From Shewanella electrodiphila (lineage in GTDB: Bacteria; Pseudomonadota; Gammaproteobacteria; Enterobacterales; Shewanellaceae), in NCBI RefSeq assembly GCF_023283985.1, contig NZ_JAKIKU010000006.1, forward strand, positions 124,001-188,000: a stretch of 64,000 nt of DNA, written 5' to 3'. The notes below the pieces were generated by a model, which did not search any database, was not told the DNA's origin, and saw only the letters and a list, made by a program, of their open reading frames with translations. Shown in pieces: positions 19,866 to 28,467 of the stretch. Each line of letters opens with the position of its first letter. The stretch's first letter is position 1. The translations under genes and the position numbers were made by a program.

Positions 19866-22160
19866 TTATTCAGTGATAACTCTTACACCTGGAATAATCT
19901 GTTGGTTCTTTTTACCTTGTTTCTTAAGCCAGAAATAATAGCCCACTAAAGCAATAGTAAAGAACGAAATCCAGCTGACCGATTGCACTGGGTGTTTGGC
20001 AATATTAGCACCTTGATACACCACGGTAGCACTGCCGTAAGCTAAAGCAAATGTCCATAAAGCCGCGAATCGAGCCCACTTGTTACCGAACTCATTCACT
20101 AATGCACCCATTGCAGCAACACAAGGCGTATATAGCAATACGAATAATAGGTAAGAAAATGCAGCCACCTTAGTGGTAAAGCCAGCTTGAAGTGCGCTAA
20201 ACGTTGAGCGATCCACGCCCTGCTCCTCAGCAGCTTCTTCAATACTTTCAACATTACCCACATCTAATGACAATGGATCCTCAGGTGCAATACCAAATAG
20301 ATTCTCAGGAATTGTACCTAATGCTTCTGAGAAGCTTTCAGAAAGGCTTGCAAGCTCTTCATCACCATCAGATGGATCTGAATAAAGACTGTTTAATGTG
20401 CCTACAACAGCTTCTTTCGCAAAAATACCTGTAATAATACCTACTGTTGCTGGCCAGTTATCTTGCTCAACACCCATTGGCGAGAATAACGGAGTGACTT
20501 TTTGGCTTAATACACTTAGTACAGATTCTTTACTGTCTTCATGACCAAAGCTACCATCAGTACCAATAGCATTTACAAAGTTAAGCAAGGTCACCACAAT
20601 CACAATGGTTTTACCTGCACCCAAAATAAAACTTTTTGTACGCTTAGTTGTACGGGAAAACACTGCTTTAAGCTTAGGCATTTCATAGCTAGGCAATTCC
20701 ATTACAACCGCGCTGCTACTTCCTGGTAATACTGTGCTTCTTAGTAATAAACCTGTACCCACTGCAGCAATAATACCGATGATATAAAGTAAAAAGACTA
20801 AGTTTTGTCCTGACTCAGGAAAAAACGCAGCAGCAAACAATGCGTAAACCGGTAAACGTGCACCACAAGACATGAATGGCGCCATCATGCCTGTCACTAT
20901 TCTTTCTCTTTCACTGCCTAAAGTACGGGTAGCCATAATCGCTGGTACTGAACAACCAAAACCAACAATCATTGGAACGAATGCTTTACCCGGAAGACCG
21001 ATACGACGCATCAAACCGTCGACCACAAAAGCGGCTCTAGACATGTAACCCGACGCTTCTAATACTGACAAGGCTAAAAAGAGCGCTGCAATGACAGGAA
21101 TAAAAGTCGCTACTGTTTGGATACCCTGGCCAATACCGCCTGCAAGGATTGTTACAAGCCAAACTGGCGAACCAATCGACTCCAGTAGTGCACCGAACTG
21201 ATCAACAAATACAGCACCTGCAGCGATATCGAAGAAATCGATAAATGCACTACCAACATTGATACTGAACATGAACATCAAGTACATAACAAATAAGAAT
21301 ACTGGCACCCCTAAAACCGGGTGTAATAATACTTTATCTAACTTGTCACTGGCACTTTCGTGCCCTGCAATATCAACTGAACCATCGAAAACTTTTTGAA
21401 CGAAATCAAACCGTGTTGTAGCTACCAACACTTCAATATCAGTACCTGATTGTTCTGCTATTTGGGTGCATTCTTTGACAACATCTTTAAGGTTAGTGCT
21501 ATCACATTGACCGCAACCATTACCATTGCCCAACATAGCTAATGCACGACCGCGGCTGAGCTCTTCTGAATGGCGCTGTAAAGTTTTTACGCCTGATTCA
21601 ATACTTTCATCGTATTGAAGCATAAGCGGTGATTCTGTAACTTCACCATTTAATAATCTTAATACTTGATCTTGCACTTGCTTTACGTCTGCTTCTTTTC
21701 TTGAGCAAACAGCAATAACAGGACAACCTAATTCTTTACTCATTAACGCTAAATCAGTGTTGATACCCAATTTTTTGGCAGCGTCGATTTTATTAAGCAC
21801 CACAACCATAGGAACACCAAGTTCTCTAAGTTGTACAGTTAAGTAAAGGTGTCTTTCAATGTTTGTCGCATCAACTAAATTAATGATGCCGTCAACACGT
21901 TGCTCAGCGAGATATTGTTGTGCAATTTGCTCATCTAAAGAACAGTCACAACTATTGCCAGCTGGTAGTAAATCATATATTCCCGGTAAATCTGTTAAAT
22001 GAACATCTGTACTATCTAGGGTGAAATAACCTGTTTTTTTCTCAACAGTCACACCAGACCAGTTCCCCACTTGCTGGTTAGAACCTGTCAAAGCATTAAA
22101 TAAAGTAGACTTACCTGCATTTGGGTTGCCTACTGTTACGCAATGGAATTCTTTAGTCAT
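19866..22160 (-). CDS. feoB: FeoB, GTP-dependent ferrous iron transporter
   Basis: Inner-membrane Fe(II) importer of 764 residues. The N-terminal G domain has G1 GNPNAGKST (11-19), G3 DLPG (57-60) and G4 NKID (123-126). The membrane part carries the two gate repeats with FGCSVPAIMATRTL and MSCGARLPVYALF. Two cysteine pairs stand out: CDC (71-73), close to the switch region, and CGQC (216-219), between the G and membrane domains. The start overlaps the end of feoA by eight bases. No feoC follows. In a metal reducer it would take up Fe(II) released from Fe(III). Confidence 0.98.
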   Translation of the reverse strand: MTKEFHCVTVGNPNAGKSTLFNALTGSNQQVGNWSGVTVEKKTGYFTLDSTDVHLTDLPGIYDLLPAGNSCDCSLDEQIAQQYLAEQRVDGIINLVDATNIERHLYLTVQLRELGVPMVVVLNKIDAAKKLGINTDLALMSKELGCPVIAVCSRKEADVKQVQDQVLRLLNGEVTESPLMLQYDESIESGVKTLQRHSEELSRGRALAMLGNGNGCGQCDSTNLKDVVKECTQIAEQSGTDIEVLVATTRFDFVQKVFDGSVDIAGHESASDKLDKVLLHPVLGVPVFLFVMYLMFMFSINVGSAFIDFFDIAAGAVFVDQFGALLESIGSPVWLVTILAGGIGQGIQTVATFIPVIAALFLALSVLEASGYMSRAAFVVDGLMRRIGLPGKAFVPMIVGFGCSVPAIMATRTLGSERERIVTGMMAPFMSCGARLPVYALFAAAFFPESGQNLVFLLYIIGIIAAVGTGLLLRSTVLPGSSSAVVMELPSYEMPKLKAVFSRTTKRTKSFILGAGKTIVIVVTLLNFVNAIGTDGSFGHEDSKESVLSVLSQKVTPLFSPMGVEQDNWPATVGIITGIFAKEAVVGTLNSLYSDPSDGDEELASLSESFSEALGTIPENLFGIAPEDPLSLDVGNVESIEEAAEEQGVDRSTFSALQAGFTTKVAAFSYLLFVLLYTPCVAAMGALVNEFGNKWARFAALWTFALAYGSATVVYQGANIAKHPVQSVSWISFFTIALVGYYFWLKKQGKKNQQIIPGVRVITE

Positions 22161-22392
22161 TTGTTACTACCACCTCAATAATATCCGCTAAATCACGGCG
22201 CATACATAAACGACTGCCTCGTAACTCTAATTCAACGCCTGATCCCATCGGTGCACGGCGGAGCATTTTGAACGCTGTATGAGGTGTAATCCCCATTGAT
22301 AACAATTTACGCTTTACCGTTTGAGGTAAAGAGAGTTGACCGATTTCAGCAATCTTCGCCGTGTCTCCGGGGTTGAGTTCACTGAGCTTCAT
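22153..22392 (-). CDS. feoA: FeoA, SH3-like partner of FeoB
   Basis: Small cytoplasmic protein of 79 residues with the FeoA SH3-like fold: it starts MKLSELNPGDTAKI and contains LLSMGITPHTAFKMLRRAP and VELELRGSRLCMRRDLA. It is needed for FeoB-dependent Fe(II) uptake in studied bacteria. It overlaps feoB by eight bases, so translation is probably coupled. Confidence 0.96.
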   Translation of the reverse strand: MKLSELNPGDTAKIAEIGQLSLPQTVKRKLLSMGITPHTAFKMLRRAPMGSGVELELRGSRLCMRRDLADIIEVVVTND

Positions 22393-22487
22393 TAGACATT
22401 CACCTTGCGTTCATAAATTTTGTTATGGGCTGATTTTATATGAGCCATGTAAGCAATACCTTTACCTAGATCATGTTTTGTAAGTGG

Positions 22488-22508
22488 AAACGAGAATTGT
22501 TTTCAATT
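22488..22508 (-). promoter_or_regulatory. Possible Fur box before feoAB
   Basis: On the minus strand the segment around AACAATTCTCGTTT, preceded by AATTGAA, resembles the 19-base Fur consensus built from GATAAT repeats. The match is partial. feoAB is under Fur control in related bacteria, so the position (about 100 bases before feoA) fits. Confidence 0.4.
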
Positions 22509-22617
22509 GTATTGGTAATTATGTGATAAATATCCATGTTTAAGAAGATATTTTGTGTATTAATTTTGTAAATTTACAGATAAAAGAAATTCATGTTGTC
22601 TTTCGTGTTATCTAGGC

Positions 22618-23154
22618 TTATGAACGAATGTCAGATTGAAGCAGGCCAAATACGTGTTCATCAATTTTCACATCACCGATTCTATGGTTTTCTCTAAGCA
22701 AACCTTCCTCAATGAAACCACACTTTCTCATGACTTGTGCTGAAGCATTATTCTTTACAGCGCAATGACCAATAAACTTTTCAATATTAAACTGGAAAAT
22801 TCCCCAATCAATTACCGCTTTAAGACTTTCTGTACCATAACCAAATCCCTGCTTACTCGGTGTGATCAAGTAACCAACTTCAGCCCTATTCATTATTTCA
22901 CAATCACGAATAAATCCCGTCAACCCAACAAATTCATGAGTATCAACAGTTTCAATAACCAATGTTAGCCATTTACCTGATTGAAAATCCCAAGGTAATA
23001 AGCGTTGCTCAAAAGTAGTTTTAATATCTTCTTCTGAAGTAAATTCCCTAATATATTTCAAAACCGATGGGTCTGAATTTATGGCGAAAACATTAGCCCA
23101 ATCTTCCTTTTTAATTGTTCTGATCACTAACCTATCCGTATACAGTTCAACCAT
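22618..23154 (-). CDS. GNAT acetyltransferase, RimJ/RimL type
   Basis: Cytoplasmic N-acetyltransferase of 178 residues with the start at 23154 (MVELYTDRLVIRTIKKEDW). AAGGA lies eight bases upstream. A longer in-frame start at 23190 would begin within the ppiC terminator. Family motifs are the N-terminal LVIR, the acetyl-CoA loop region GYLITPSKQGFGYGTESL and the C-terminal NNASAQVMRKCGFIEEGLLR. The substrate could be a protein N-terminus or a small molecule and cannot be told from sequence. Confidence 0.9.
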   Translation of the reverse strand: MVELYTDRLVIRTIKKEDWANVFAINSDPSVLKYIREFTSEEDIKTTFEQRLLPWDFQSGKWLTLVIETVDTHEFVGLTGFIRDCEIMNRAEVGYLITPSKQGFGYGTESLKAVIDWGIFQFNIEKFIGHCAVKNNASAQVMRKCGFIEEGLLRENHRIGDVKIDEHVFGLLQSDIRS

Positions 23155-23188
23155 TTCACATTCCTTATGCGCTTCATATTTTAAAGAC

Positions 23189-23212
23189 AAAAAAGGCAGC
23201 CGAAGCTGCCTT
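23189..23212 (-). terminator. Terminator after ppiC
   Basis: Eight-base stem AAGGCAGC/GCTGCCTT with a tetraloop; the minus-strand copy continues into six T. Confidence 0.88.
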
Positions 23213-23229
23213 CAACGATTAATGTTGAA

Positions 23230-23508
23230 TTAACCGCGGCTAGTCACCTCAAGCAGGTGATAACCAAATTGAGTTTTTACAGGACCCTGCACTTCATTTA
23301 ATGGAGCACTAAATACCACTTCATCAAATTCACGAACCATCATTCCAGGACCAAATGAACCCAATTCACCGCCTTGTGCACCTGAAGGACAAGAAGAGTT
23401 CGCTTTTGCGATTTCAGCGAAATCAGCACCTGCAACGATTTGTTGCTTCAATTGTTCACACTGCTCTTCTGAACTAACTAAAAGGTGTCTTGCTGTTGCC
23501 TGTACCAT
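23230..23508 (-). CDS. ppiC: Parvulin-type peptidyl-prolyl isomerase PpiC
   Basis: Single-domain parvulin of 92 residues, the size of E. coli PpiC (93). It starts with ARHLLV and has the motif GGELGSFGPGMMVREFDEVVF, then TQFGYHLLEV at the end. No signal peptide, so cytoplasmic. The segment CPSGAQGGELG is typical of the family. Monocistronic with its own terminator. Confidence 0.95.
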   Translation of the reverse strand: MVQATARHLLVSSEEQCEQLKQQIVAGADFAEIAKANSSCPSGAQGGELGSFGPGMMVREFDEVVFSAPLNEVQGPVKTQFGYHLLEVTSRG

Positions 23509-23605
23509 GGTGAACCCCTACTTTTAAATAATAAAACGTAAAATATTAGGGAGCATCAATTGCTCCCTAAATTTAAATAACAATCGCTAAGCTAACAGTA
23601 ATTAA

Positions 23606-25441
23606 CTATTTTGCCAATTCAGTTTCAACCCAACGTGCAATCTTTTTCTCCATGACCGCCATTGGTAATGAACCAGTGGTTAATATTTGGTCATGAAAAC
23701 CTTTCAGATCAAATTTCTCACCCAGTTGCTCTTCAGCATCAGCTCTTAGCTTCAAAATCGTAAGTTGACCGATTTTATAAGATAAGGCTTGGCCCGGAAT
23801 TGCCATATACCGTTCAACCTCGGCGACAATATCTGACTCCGCCATTGGCGAGTTATCTTTCATGTATTGAATTGCCTGCTCTCGACTCCAACCTTTAGCA
23901 TGCAAACCAGTATCGACCACTAAGCGCATTGCACGTAACATTTCATCTGACAGCTTACCGAAATATTGGTAAGGGTCATTAAATAGGCCCATTTCGATCC
24001 CTAAATACTCCGCATATAATGCCCAACCTTCTTCAAATGCCGTGTAACCTTGAAAGCGTTGAAATTCAGGTATACCAGTAAGCTCTTGCTTGATGGCAAT
24101 TTGAAAATGATGACCAGGAGCGGCTTCATGTAAAGAGAGCGTCGTCATGCCCCACTTTGGTTGAGCTTTTAGGTTATAAGTGTTGATGTAAAACACACCT
24201 GGGCGAGACCCATCCACAGCAGGAGATTGATAAGAAGCGCCTGCTGCTGATTGTTCTCTAAAGCTTTCTACAGGTTTTACAACATAATCTGCTTTGGGCA
24301 TAACATTGAAGTATTTTGGTAACTCTTTATTAATGTCATCTTTCAACGACATATAACCATCAATAAGCCCCTGTCTTTCACTGAAGAAATACTCAGGTTC
24401 ACTCCCTAATGATGCAAAAAACGCAGTTAAATCGCCTTCAAATTTTACTTGTTCTCTCACCACATCCATTTCAGTTAAAATACGTTTTACTTCAGACAAA
24501 CCAATTTGATGAATTTCATCTACTGACATTTTTGTTGTTGTATGGCTATTGGCTAGAGATTGATACCATTCTTTACCATTAGGAAGTCCCCACCAACCGT
24601 CAGATGCTCTAGCATGAGGTAAATACGTCTCATTAAAGTAGTTTCGTAATTGTGTTAATGCTGGTAATAAATCAGCTTCAATTAACACACTATATTCATC
24701 TGTTATGGCTTTCTTTTCAGCTTCGCTAAAATCATCTGGTAGTGCATTAATTGGCGCATAAAATAAGCTTTCACTTGGTGATGAAACTAATTGAGCATCT
24801 AATTGAGGAATAATACGTTCAACTAACACTTTAGGCAGCACAACTTTGCTCTTAATACCTTCATCCATTTGAGATTGGGCTAACACAGTCCAATTAATAA
24901 AACCTTTTAGACGACCTAACCAATTTTGATAGTCTTCAACTGTTTTGAATGGTTGGGCACTCTCACCGCTGCCTAACTGAATCATACTAATGACAGTGCT
25001 ATAAAACTGATTCATAGGCATCAAGTATTCAGGATAAGACTCAGCAACTAAATCCATGTGACGATCATAGATAAACATGTCAAAACTCAGCGCTAAGTTT
25101 TCAGGTAGTTGCTCGACATCAATAGATTTAGCTTGCTTTAAATAGCGAGAATTAAGCTCATGTCTTTGTTTAAGGTAGGCCGGTGTTAATGAACCACCAA
25201 ACTGATCGTTGTAATCATTTACCCCTACATATGTGGCATAAATGGGTTCTAAAGCCAATAAATCTTTAAAATAGCTATCAGCCATTTGGTTATATAGCTC
25301 TGCTTCTGATTGTGTTGCAGATTCAGGTGCTTCTGTAGTCGAAGTATTTTTGTTACTAACATTATTAGTAATATCTTTATCACTACAAGCTGATAAGGCA
25401 ACAACAGCTGCTATAGCTACTGCTAGAATATTTTTGTTCAT
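23606..25441 (-). CDS. DUF885 family lipoprotein, putative metallopeptidase
   Basis: Exported lipoprotein of 611 residues. I chose the ATG at 25439-25441 (MNKNILAVAIAAVVALSAC): it gives a proper signal peptide with lipobox LSAC and has GGGA-type ribosome binding seven bases upstream. A longer upstream reading to 25645 has no such logic. The DUF885 body contains LHEAAPGHHFQIA, an HExxxGHH zinc-binding motif, then FEEGWALYAEYLG and the late helices of the family. A carboxypeptidase-like role is suspected for the family but the substrate is unknown. Confidence 0.87.
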   Translation of the reverse strand: MNKNILAVAIAAVVALSACSDKDITNNVSNKNTSTTEAPESATQSEAELYNQMADSYFKDLLALEPIYATYVGVNDYNDQFGGSLTPAYLKQRHELNSRYLKQAKSIDVEQLPENLALSFDMFIYDRHMDLVAESYPEYLMPMNQFYSTVISMIQLGSGESAQPFKTVEDYQNWLGRLKGFINWTVLAQSQMDEGIKSKVVLPKVLVERIIPQLDAQLVSSPSESLFYAPINALPDDFSEAEKKAITDEYSVLIEADLLPALTQLRNYFNETYLPHARASDGWWGLPNGKEWYQSLANSHTTTKMSVDEIHQIGLSEVKRILTEMDVVREQVKFEGDLTAFFASLGSEPEYFFSERQGLIDGYMSLKDDINKELPKYFNVMPKADYVVKPVESFREQSAAGASYQSPAVDGSRPGVFYINTYNLKAQPKWGMTTLSLHEAAPGHHFQIAIKQELTGIPEFQRFQGYTAFEEGWALYAEYLGIEMGLFNDPYQYFGKLSDEMLRAMRLVVDTGLHAKGWSREQAIQYMKDNSPMAESDIVAEVERYMAIPGQALSYKIGQLTILKLRADAEEQLGEKFDLKGFHDQILTTGSLPMAVMEKKIARWVETELAK

Positions 25442-25610
25442 TGGTATTTCCCTATTTGCGGCAACAAGTTTACCGAAATCAATTGTTAATCTAGTTTTAA
25501 TTTTTATGAGTAATTTATGGAATTTAGCGACTAATAGCCAGTAGAAAACTGTAACAGAGGATAACAAAGAAAACTGATTATTACAGATAACTATAAGATT
25601 AACAGGCATA

Positions 25611-25637
25611 AAAAAAGCCCCATAAAGGGGCTTTTTT
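25611..25637 (-). terminator. Terminator of the TonB2 operon
   Basis: Stem AAAAGCCCC/GGGGCTTTT with a five-base loop and a T run on the minus strand, 12 bases after the TPR gene stop. Confidence 0.88.
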
Positions 25638-25648
25638 ATTAACAAATA

Positions 25649-26899
25649 TTATAACGTAATATTGTTAATACGTGCTTTTTCTTTAATATAAGAAATATAG
25701 CTATTAGCACTACGCTTCGTCTTGCTGTACTTAGCAGCTCGATTTGCACGTTTGTAAGCAGACTTATACTGCTTCAAACTTAAATGCGCTAATGTTAACT
25801 CAAGTTCTGCTTCACCTGGCTCATCTAAGCCAATTGACAGTGCCTTTTCAAACACAGGAATTGCAGATTTTGGCTTTTCAGCTATTGCTAAAATCTTACC
25901 TTGTTTAAGGTAAAGATCAGCGTCACCTGACAACTCAGCGGCTTGGCCATAAAGTTTAGCAGCTTTCGTGAAGTCCTTAGCATTATGATAGAAACCGGCT
26001 AAAATCTTAATTGTCTTTTCAGACTCTTTGATTAAACCAGATTTCATATGCTTTTCATAAAGCTTAGCAGCATTAATCGGAGCACCGTTTTGCGACATAA
26101 GCTGAGCTAGACGAGTAATGTTACCGTCAGACTCAAGAAAACCATTTTTATAAGCTAAATCATAAGTTGCTAATGACTTAGTGTAATCTTCAGTCATCAA
26201 ATAAAATTGAGCAAGCTGAACCCAAAGACGTTTGTCGTCTTGGAATAAAGGCACCATAACTTCTAGTATCTTTACAGCTTCTTTATACTTCTTCTGGTTG
26301 AAGAAAGCAGTCAACTTCATTTGGTAAAGGCCTTTATCAGGCTTTTCAACTAACGAAAGACCTTTATCGGCTACTTCAAGGACTTTATCCCACTGTTTAA
26401 GTTCACTGTAGGCAATACCGACACGTCGGAATACTACTGGGTCAACTTTACAAGTGAAATCCATCCACTTGTAGTAGTAAGGAATAGCGTCTTTGAACTT
26501 CTTTTCCTGAAGTAACAAATCAGCATACAGACGTAATGTCGCAGCATGATCTGTACCACCAAGAATATCAGCATCAACAGCAGTTTTTAAGTATTTAACT
26601 GCTGTCGCCATTTGACCCTTTTCAGCATAAAACGAACCGATCATACGATCGATATACGCTTTATCGAAATCATTTTTAGTATTAACTTCTAATAAGATTT
26701 CAATCGCTTGGTCAAGACGGCCTTCTGTATATTCTTCAAAAGCTTTTTGAACTTTTTTACCAGCACTTGCCCCAACAGCTCTAGATTGACGGTCATCAAT
26801 CGGACACTTTTCAGCGGCTTGAGCTGTAGAAACAGCAAGTAGAGAGCTAGATGATAAAGTCAGTAATAACGCACTAGCTAGTGTAGATATCTTACGCAT
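25649..26899 (-). CDS. Periplasmic TPR protein of the TonB2 system
   Basis: Exported tetratricopeptide repeat protein of 416 residues. It has a signal peptide ending near ALA/AQA (about 28). TPR-like helix pairs run from about 45 to 390 (for example YIDRMIGSFYAEKGQMATAVKYLKTAVDA and AAKLYGQAAELSGDADLYLKQGKIL). It is the last gene of the six-gene TonB2 operon and overlaps the tonB stop by one base. Homologues in this position occur in Shewanella and Vibrio TonB2 loci. A structural or partner-binding role with TonB is likely. Confidence 0.85.
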   Translation of the reverse strand: MRKISTLASALLLTLSSSSLLAVSTAQAAEKCPIDDRQSRAVGASAGKKVQKAFEEYTEGRLDQAIEILLEVNTKNDFDKAYIDRMIGSFYAEKGQMATAVKYLKTAVDADILGGTDHAATLRLYADLLLQEKKFKDAIPYYYKWMDFTCKVDPVVFRRVGIAYSELKQWDKVLEVADKGLSLVEKPDKGLYQMKLTAFFNQKKYKEAVKILEVMVPLFQDDKRLWVQLAQFYLMTEDYTKSLATYDLAYKNGFLESDGNITRLAQLMSQNGAPINAAKLYEKHMKSGLIKESEKTIKILAGFYHNAKDFTKAAKLYGQAAELSGDADLYLKQGKILAIAEKPKSAIPVFEKALSIGLDEPGEAELELTLAHLSLKQYKSAYKRANRAAKYSKTKRSANSYISYIKEKARINNITL

Positions 26900-27519
26900 T
26901 AGTTACCTCCTTTATCCAATGAGAAATCAAGCTGTACTGTCATATTAGGAACTTTCATTGCTTTTCCATCAATGATCTTAGGCTTATATTTCCATTTCTT
27001 TAGTGCTCTAACTGCTTCGCGGTTAAATAAACGCTTAGGTTCAGCTTTAATAACTTTAACATCTTCGATTCCGCCGAGTTCATTAATAGTAAATGAAAGT
27101 TGAACATAACCTTCTTTACCATCACGTGCTGCAGCAATTGGGTATTGAGGATCAATACGTACAATTGGTGTTGCATCACCGTCTCGCGTCATCATGTTGC
27201 CAAGTTTAAAACCTGTGCTAGCACCGCCTGCCACAACACCACTCATATTAAATGCCATATTCGTATCAATATCTGATGACGTGTCAGGCGGAGTCGTATC
27301 CGGCTTTGGTGGTTGCTCAGGTGGCGCTGGTGGCTTCGGTTTAACCCTTGGCTTGTCCTGAACTTTCGTATCCTGCTTATCCATACTGATCTCAATAATA
27401 GGAGAATCAGTTTTGGTATCGGCGCGCTTGGCGCCGCCACCGACCAAGAAGGCCATGAAGACAAACAGGGCGAAAGTAACAGCAGCACCTAAAATGAGTG
27501 ATACTATTGCTCTCAGCAT
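26899..27519 (-). CDS. tonB: TonB2-type energy transducer
   Basis: Inner-membrane protein of 206 residues that spans the periplasm and passes proton-motive energy to outer-membrane receptors. The N-terminal membrane anchor is at about 5-27. A Pro/Lys-rich stretch follows (about 55-80, KPKPPAPPEQPPKPDTTPP). The C-terminal TonB domain (about 115-203) has YPIAAARDGKEGYVQLSFTI and the AVRALKKWKYKP motif. It is short, as are TonB2 proteins. One base separates its start from the exbD stop. Confidence 0.94.
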   Translation of the reverse strand: MLRAIVSLILGAAVTFALFVFMAFLVGGGAKRADTKTDSPIIEISMDKQDTKVQDKPRVKPKPPAPPEQPPKPDTTPPDTSSDIDTNMAFNMSGVVAGGASTGFKLGNMMTRDGDATPIVRIDPQYPIAAARDGKEGYVQLSFTINELGGIEDVKVIKAEPKRLFNREAVRALKKWKYKPKIIDGKAMKVPNMTVQLDFSLDKGGN

Positions 27520-27520
27520 A

Positions 27521-27925
27521 TTAGTCTTTCCCCGCTGAAATCGAAATTTTATCGATACCCGCTTTCTTAACGTTGTCCATAACCTTAACTACAAGGCCAT
27601 GCTCGGCTTCTTGGTCTGCTTCGATTAATACAGCCGCTTCAGGTGATTCAGCTAACATACGTTCTACGTTTGCTGTTACACGCTCGATGTCAACCTGACG
27701 GTTTTCCATCTTAATTACGCCTGTCTTACTCACACCAATAAAGATGTTTGCAGATTTCTGTTGTGTCGCTGTAGAAGCTTCAGGTTTCTTATAATCAAGA
27801 CCTGAAGGCTTAATGAACGAAGTCGTCACAATAAAGAAGATAAGCATAATGAACACGATATCTAGCATCGGAGTCATATCTACTTGTGCTTCTTCTTCTA
27901 CATTTAAATGCTTTTTACGTGCCAT
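27521..27925 (-). CDS. exbD: ExbD-type biopolymer transport protein
   Basis: Single-pass inner-membrane protein of 134 residues and part of the proton channel that drives TonB. The membrane segment MLDIVFIMLIFFIVTTSFI (about 19-40) contains the essential Asp of the family (D22 or nearby). The periplasmic domain ends in VMDNVKKAGIDKISIS. It lies between exbB and tonB. Confidence 0.95.
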   Translation of the reverse strand: MARKKHLNVEEEAQVDMTPMLDIVFIMLIFFIVTTSFIKPSGLDYKKPEASTATQQKSANIFIGVSKTGVIKMENRQVDIERVTANVERMLAESPEAAVLIEADQEAEHGLVVKVMDNVKKAGIDKISISAGKD

Positions 27926-27939
27926 TTTAAATACTCTCT

Positions 27940-28467
27940 CTAGTGGTGTGGCAAGCTATCTTTAAGCTTTTCGAGACTGATTTTCATTTTTGCATCTAAT
28001 CGAGTGCTAAAAAATACACCAGATAATGCTGCAACCATTCCTGCCATTGTCGGCATGGTTGCCATTGAAATACCAGCCGCCATCATACGAGCGTTACTCG
28101 TACCATGAACTGCCATCACATCGAACACTGCAATCATTCCGGTTACGGTACCAAGTAGACCAATCATAGGACAGATGGCTACCAAGGTTTTGATCATCAG
28201 CATACGAGCATTCATATCTTGTTTTGCTTGGGACATCCAAGCTTCACGGATACGGTGCGCATACCAAGAGGTTGAATCCTCTCGATTATTCCATAAGTTA
28301 ATAATACCTTTATGCTCTTTTGGTGCTACCCAATTGACATACCAAAAGCGCTCTAGCATCAATACCCACATTAGGAATAGTACAGCCGCTACCAGCCAGA
28401 GGATATCTCCTCCGGTGGCCATGAAGCCCCTGACAGAGTCCCAAACATCCATCAGGATTAGCATCAT
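27940..28467 (-). CDS. exbB: ExbB-type (MotA/TolQ/ExbB) proton channel protein
   Basis: Inner-membrane proton channel subunit of 175 residues with three hydrophobic segments (about 18-38, 92-115, 130-158). The family region CPMIGLLGTVTGMIAVFDVM and the following GISMATMPTMAGMVAALSGVFF are present. The start ATG overlaps the ttpC stop as TAATG. It works with ExbD and TonB from the same operon. Confidence 0.94.
   Translation of the reverse strand: MMLILMDVWDSVRGFMATGGDILWLVAAVLFLMWVLMLERFWYVNWVAPKEHKGIINLWNNREDSTSWYAHRIREAWMSQAKQDMNARMLMIKTLVAICPMIGLLGTVTGMIAVFDVMAVHGTSNARMMAAGISMATMPTMAGMVAALSGVFFSTRLDAKMKISLEKLKDSLPHH

Noticed and set aside
25442..25645. N-terminal extension of the DUF885 lipoprotein
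   Set aside because: It would bury a canonical lipoprotein signal and runs up to the TonB2 operon terminator.
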